From NCBI GenBank assembly GCA_027488715.1, contig JAIYBD010000083.1, forward strand, positions 1 through 18,168: a stretch of DNA of 18,168 bases. Reading direction: 5' to 3'. The notes under the pieces are model-generated. The model saw nothing but the letters and a program-made list of their open reading frames with translations, did no database searches and was not told the origin of the DNA. A program made the position numbers and the translations under genes. Below are positions 15,944 through 18,168 of this stretch, piece by piece. This DNA comes from Bacteroidota bacterium (GTDB lineage: Bacteria > Bacteroidota > Bacteroidia > UBA7662 > CANHCV01). Position 1 is the first letter of the stretch; each line of letters begins with the position of its first letter.

Positions 15944-16591
15944 TTAAAAGTTTAAGAAGAGGGTGTCGGGTGTTTTGTACTTTAGATTGATGGTTAAGGT
16001 ATCTTTTTGAATAACGCCCGTTATGAAGTTGGTTTTTTTGAGGTAGATTTCCTTGGGGCGCAATTGATGACCAACAATGCTGTCGAAAACATAGGTTCGG
16101 TTGATGTCCAACCTGTATTTGGCTATTCGATACATGCTCTCAAATTCCACTTCCACCAGGTCCCAGTTATTGGTCGTTCGTTTTAATTCGATATGGGTTG
16201 TCCCGGCAGGATAATACATTCTTTCAATAACCACCGTTCCACTTTCCATTTTTTTACCATACCAATAAGAAATCTGATTATCGTACGCATAATTGGGAAG
16301 TTTCAAGTGTTCTAATCTAAATCCATTGTAGTAATATGGCTTTGGCAATTGATTGGGAAAAATCTGCTTGTAAAAGTGACCATATTGATCAGAATGAACT
16401 GTATCTACCCCAATAGGAGACTGTCCACCCCATTGAATAATGAACACTGCATTTGCCACGGGGTCGCGGTTTCCATAAATGTAAGCTTTACCTACAATGG
16501 TAACGGGTCCGAGGGGCGGCTCTTGTTTGTTGCAGCCGGTTTGGAGACCGAACAAGCCGCCCCACAACATCCATAATCCTATTCTTTTCAT
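15944..16591 (-). CDS. Lipoprotein with carboxypeptidase-regulatory-like N-terminal domain
   Basis: The 215-residue product has a type II signal peptide with lipobox LQTGC (Cys20). The mature start VTIVGKAYIYGNRDPVANAVFIIQW...DTVHSDQYGHFYKQI is the pattern of the carboxypeptidase-D regulatory-like beta-sandwich found in many Bacteroidota surface proteins. The remainder is beta-rich, with several Tyr and Lys residues and no recognised family. It is probably anchored in the outer membrane and exposed. The gene lies 17 bp upstream of the hydrolase gene and 12 bp downstream of the 71-residue gene, indicating an operon. Function is unknown; assisting the large secreted hydrolase is a guess from position. 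Confidence 0.82.
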   Translation of the reverse strand: MKRIGLWMLWGGLFGLQTGCNKQEPPLGPVTIVGKAYIYGNRDPVANAVFIIQWGGQSPIGVDTVHSDQYGHFYKQIFPNQLPKPYYYNGFRLEHLKLPNYAYDNQISYWYGKKMESGTVVIERMYYPAGTTHIELKRTTNNWDLVEVEFESMYRIAKYRLDINRTYVFDSIVGHQLRPKEIYLKKTNFITGVIQKDTLTINLKYKTPDTLFLNF

Positions 16592-16603
16592 GGTTCGTTT
16601 TCT

Positions 16604-16819
16604 TTAAGGTTCAATTCCTCGTTGAATGAGGTATTTTTGAAATTCTGCCTTCAGCACATACCAAGGTTTATCGTTGTAATAAATACCGCCGTACAACAAG
16701 ATGGGAGGCGTGCTCATGTTCCATTTGATGTAACCGGTGTTGAAATTCACTTCGTGGGTTGGACCTCCGAACTGTTGATCTTCCCATTGTTTCATGCTGA
16801 GGGGTTTGAATTCGCTCAT
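16604..16819 (-). CDS. Small protein of unknown function (71 residues)
   Basis: The 71-residue protein has no signal peptide or membrane segment and is rich in aromatic residues (MSEFKPLSMKQWEDQQFGG..., PPILLYGGIYYNDKPWYVLKAEF). No family was recognised. It is supported as a gene by its place 12 bp before the lipoprotein gene and by the start context AACGACAACC-ATG, shared with the other four genes of the cluster. A 12-bp inverted repeat with a 14-nt loop lies 60-100 bp upstream of its start. It could be a small partner protein of the cluster or a misannotated reading frame; the context favours a real gene. Confidence 0.55.
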   Translation of the reverse strand: MSEFKPLSMKQWEDQQFGGPTHEVNFNTGYIKWNMSTPPILLYGGIYYNDKPWYVLKAEFQKYLIQRGIEP

Positions 16820-16878
16820 GGTTGTCGTTTTAAGGTGATGTCCGAAAATTGAAAAAGAAAAACTGATTTTGAAACGGC

Positions 16879-16916
16879 GATTTTAGCAGTCAATAAAAAT
16901 GGACACTGCTAAAATC
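16879..16916. promoter_or_regulatory. Inverted repeat between the two small genes
   Basis: GATTTTAGCAGT (16879-16890) and ACTGCTAAAATC (16905-16916) are perfect 12-bp complements separated by 14 bases. It sits 7 bp after the stop of the 62-residue gene and about 60 bp before the start of the 71-residue gene. It may be a weak terminator or attenuator, or an operator for a dimeric regulator; no T run follows directly. Confidence 0.5.
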
Positions 16917-16923
16917 AAGTACT

Positions 16924-17112
16924 CTACTCCATTTTTCTTGGTTTATTCGCCAAGCACCTCATTTTTTCGAACATGTATTTCTCATAAATTTTTCGTCGGG
17001 TGGTGTGAATTTTTTCTCGAACGACCTGGCTTGGGTTGGGCGGAGGGCTGAAATACGATTCAGCCCTTTGCTCTTTGGCCCAAACCTCCTGTTGTTGTTG
17101 ATTCTTTTTCAT
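16924..17112 (-). CDS. Small basic protein of unknown function (62 residues)
   Basis: The 62-residue protein begins MKKNQQQQEVWAKEQ and is mostly charged and helical (VREKIHTTRRKIYEKYMFEKMRC), with a proline-rich stretch FSPPPNP in the middle and a strongly basic C-terminal half. No signal peptide or known family was seen. It is supported mainly by the AACAACC-ATG start context shared with the downstream cluster genes. A plus-strand open frame of 81 residues (17005-17250) overlaps it. The minus-strand frame is preferred for that start context and its position in the cluster, but the choice is not certain. Confidence 0.45.
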   Translation of the reverse strand: MKKNQQQQEVWAKEQRAESYFSPPPNPSQVVREKIHTTRRKIYEKYMFEKMRCLANKPRKME

Positions 17113-17348
17113 GGTTGTTTTTTTTCAGGAGGAATTTTTCCGTTCGAGGTGATGATAGGTTTTTGCATTTCAAAATTGCAACGGTTGCCCGAAACAAAAA
17201 ACGGCGTTTATCAAGAAAAAAACGTTACAACCTCGGCTAAAAACAAGTAATCAACGCTTTCTACTTCCATTGAATAAGCGGTTTCCGCCGTCTTTCGGAG
17301 CATCCCTCATTGGCAATCAGCTAAATTCAAGAATTTTTTATACAAAAA
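17113..17348. other. Intergenic stretch without a convincing gene
   Basis: No open frame with a credible product, no tRNA-like cloverleaf and no long repeat was found between the 62-residue gene and the terminator at 17344. Neither strand has an exact TAnnTTTG box, so the promoter of the 62-residue gene is not identified. A short hairpin GCGG-TTT-CCGC lies at about 17278-17288 and is probably not meaningful. Confidence 0.4.
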
Positions 17349-17373
17349 TGCCCGACCTTGGGAGGGCCGGGCA
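17344..17373 (-). terminator. Intrinsic terminator downstream of the type B cargo gene
   Basis: TGCCCGACC (17349-17357) pairs with GGGCCGGGCA (ending 17373) with an A-C mismatch. Read on the minus strand the hairpin is followed by TTTTTGTATAAAAAA. It lies about 120 bp after the stop of the cargo gene at 17494, so a long 3' end would result if it serves that gene. Confidence 0.65.
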
Positions 17374-17419
17374 AAAGCAAAACGGGTAGATTTAATTTTT
17401 CTTTTAGGGAGTGGGTTCA

Positions 17420-17455
17420 GAAATCCGGCGGCGACGAGGCAACCAACCGGATTTC
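17420..17455. repeat. Inverted repeat in the 3' region of the type B cargo gene
   Basis: GAAATCCGG (17420-17428) and CCGGATTTC (17447-17455) form a 9-bp perfect stem with an 18-nt spacer. It lies about 40 bp past the stop codon at 17494, before the terminator at 17344-17373. It may help protect or stop the transcript; no T run follows directly. Confidence 0.4.
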
Positions 17456-17493
17456 CAAAGAGCCACAATCATGAGGGAGGTAATCACGAGAAA

Positions 17494-18168
17494 TTATTTA
17501 GTAATTCCGCGGATCAAAGAAAGCGCACCGGATTTGAAAATGGGCTCACCGTTGCTGGCGGTTGCGCGCACCTTGACAACATAGCTGCCTTCAGGGGCGT
17601 CTCCACCGTTAAACGTGCCGTCCCAACCTTCGTTGATGTTGTTGGTACGGAAAACCAATTCTCCCCAGCGGTTGTACACCTCCAATTCCATTTCGGTCAT
17701 GTGCGTTCCCACCACTTTGAATACGTCGTTCACGTAGTCGCCGTTCGGAGAGAAAGCGGTAGGGATAAAGATGGTCGGTTTCAAAGCGCTCTTCACGTTG
17801 TTCGACGTGCTGAACATTTCGTTACCGTTCATTTCGATTGAGCGAATGCGGTATTCATACGCATTCAAGTTTAAGTTCGATGGATCTTCGTTGTACGAAG
17901 TTCCGCGTGTTGCAGCAATGCTGTCGAACTTTTGGGTTGTTGGGTTCCAACGTTCAACCACGTAGGTTTTCACGCCGTTCTTCCAAGTTTGAGTAGCAGT
18001 CCAGTTCAAAGAAACCTGGAAGTCGTTGATTTCCATTTTCAAATGGATGGAATTCGCTTCGTTGCTGGTTTTGCTGATGTTTCCGCAGTTGTCAACCACA
18101 CGAACTTGGTAGCTGTAAGAGCGAACACTAGCATCAGCAGTTTGATCTACGAAAGTAGAATCGGTAGC
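17494..18168 (-). CDS. C-terminal part of a T9SS-secreted protein with a type B (gliding-motility-associated) sorting domain
   Basis: Only the last 224 residues are in the window; the frame is open to the right edge, so the gene starts outside. The first part reads SYSYQVRVVDNCGN and then NSIHLKMEINDFQVSLNWTA, two fibronectin type III-like strands sets. About the last 90 residues carry the type B sorting domain of TIGR04131: PTIFIPTAFSPNGDYVNDVFKV, MELEVYNRWGELVFRT, EGWDGTFNGGDAPEGSYVVKV. Such domains direct large surface adhesins through the T9SS, often with a PorP/SprF partner. An apparent start at 18099 is a GTG inside the protein and is not used. The actual size and function of the protein cannot be seen. 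Confidence 0.9.
   Translation of the reverse strand, partial: ATDSTFVDQTADASVRSYSYQVRVVDNCGNISKTSNEANSIHLKMEINDFQVSLNWTATQTWKNGVKTYVVERWNPTTQKFDSIAATRGTSYNEDPSNLNLNAYEYRIRSIEMNGNEMFSTSNNVKSALKPTIFIPTAFSPNGDYVNDVFKVVGTHMTEMELEVYNRWGELVFRTNNINEGWDGTFNGGDAPEGSYVVKVRATASNGEPIFKSGALSLIRGITK

Noticed and set aside
17005..17250. An 81-residue plus-strand frame with a hydrophobic stretch
   Set aside because: It is antisense to the 62-residue frame, which has the cluster start context. The hydrophobic run is the complement of its glutamine/lysine-rich codons.
18097..18099. GTG taken as the start of the type B cargo gene
   Set aside because: The frame is open and protein-like to the window edge (YSYQVRV precedes it), so this is an internal valine of a truncated gene.

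Overview
The window looks like chromosomal DNA of a Bacteroidota species. It carries the type IX secretion system (T9SS) genes porU and porV, a PorP/SprF-family gene, and secreted proteins with T9SS C-terminal sorting domains. Gene starts are A-rich without Shine-Dalgarno sequences, and several Bacteroidota-type -7 boxes (TAnnTTTG) are visible. Genus and family cannot be settled from the sequence; Flavobacteriales or Chitinophagales relatives are plausible.

Region 1 (1-6006) is secretion machinery. A PorP/SprF-like outer-membrane protein gene is on the minus strand. Divergent from it, porU (the C25-family sortase that processes T9SS cargo) is followed 48 bp later by porV (the outer-membrane barrel that hands cargo to PorU), a pairing also known in Porphyromonas and Flavobacterium.

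Region 2 (5973-6649) is a small mobile unit. An IS200/IS605-type Y1 transposase gene is bracketed by two kinds of palindromic repeat. Directly beside it lies a second, 108-bp unit with the same two ends but no transposase. The transposase appears to have lost its last 13 or so residues to an in-frame stop.

Region 3 (6660-10837) holds a small exported protein built of 17-residue YxxYKR...DGEY repeats (minus), acetyl-CoA synthetase (plus), an unknown exported barrel-like protein that converges on it with overlapping stop codons (minus), an NTF2-like exported protein, and methylmalonyl-CoA epimerase (plus). Acetyl-CoA synthetase activates acetate. Methylmalonyl-CoA epimerase belongs to the propionyl-CoA/succinyl-CoA route.

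Region 4 (10805-17112) is a minus-strand cluster: two small unknown proteins, a lipoprotein with a regulatory-like beta-sandwich, a 1477-residue secreted alpha/beta-hydrolase with a beta-helix and a T9SS sorting domain, and a small barrel-like protein, closed by a terminator. All five genes have AACC directly before the ATG, which no other gene in the window has. The right edge (17494-18168) is the C-terminal part of a secreted protein with a T9SS type B (gliding-motility-associated) domain, followed by a terminator.
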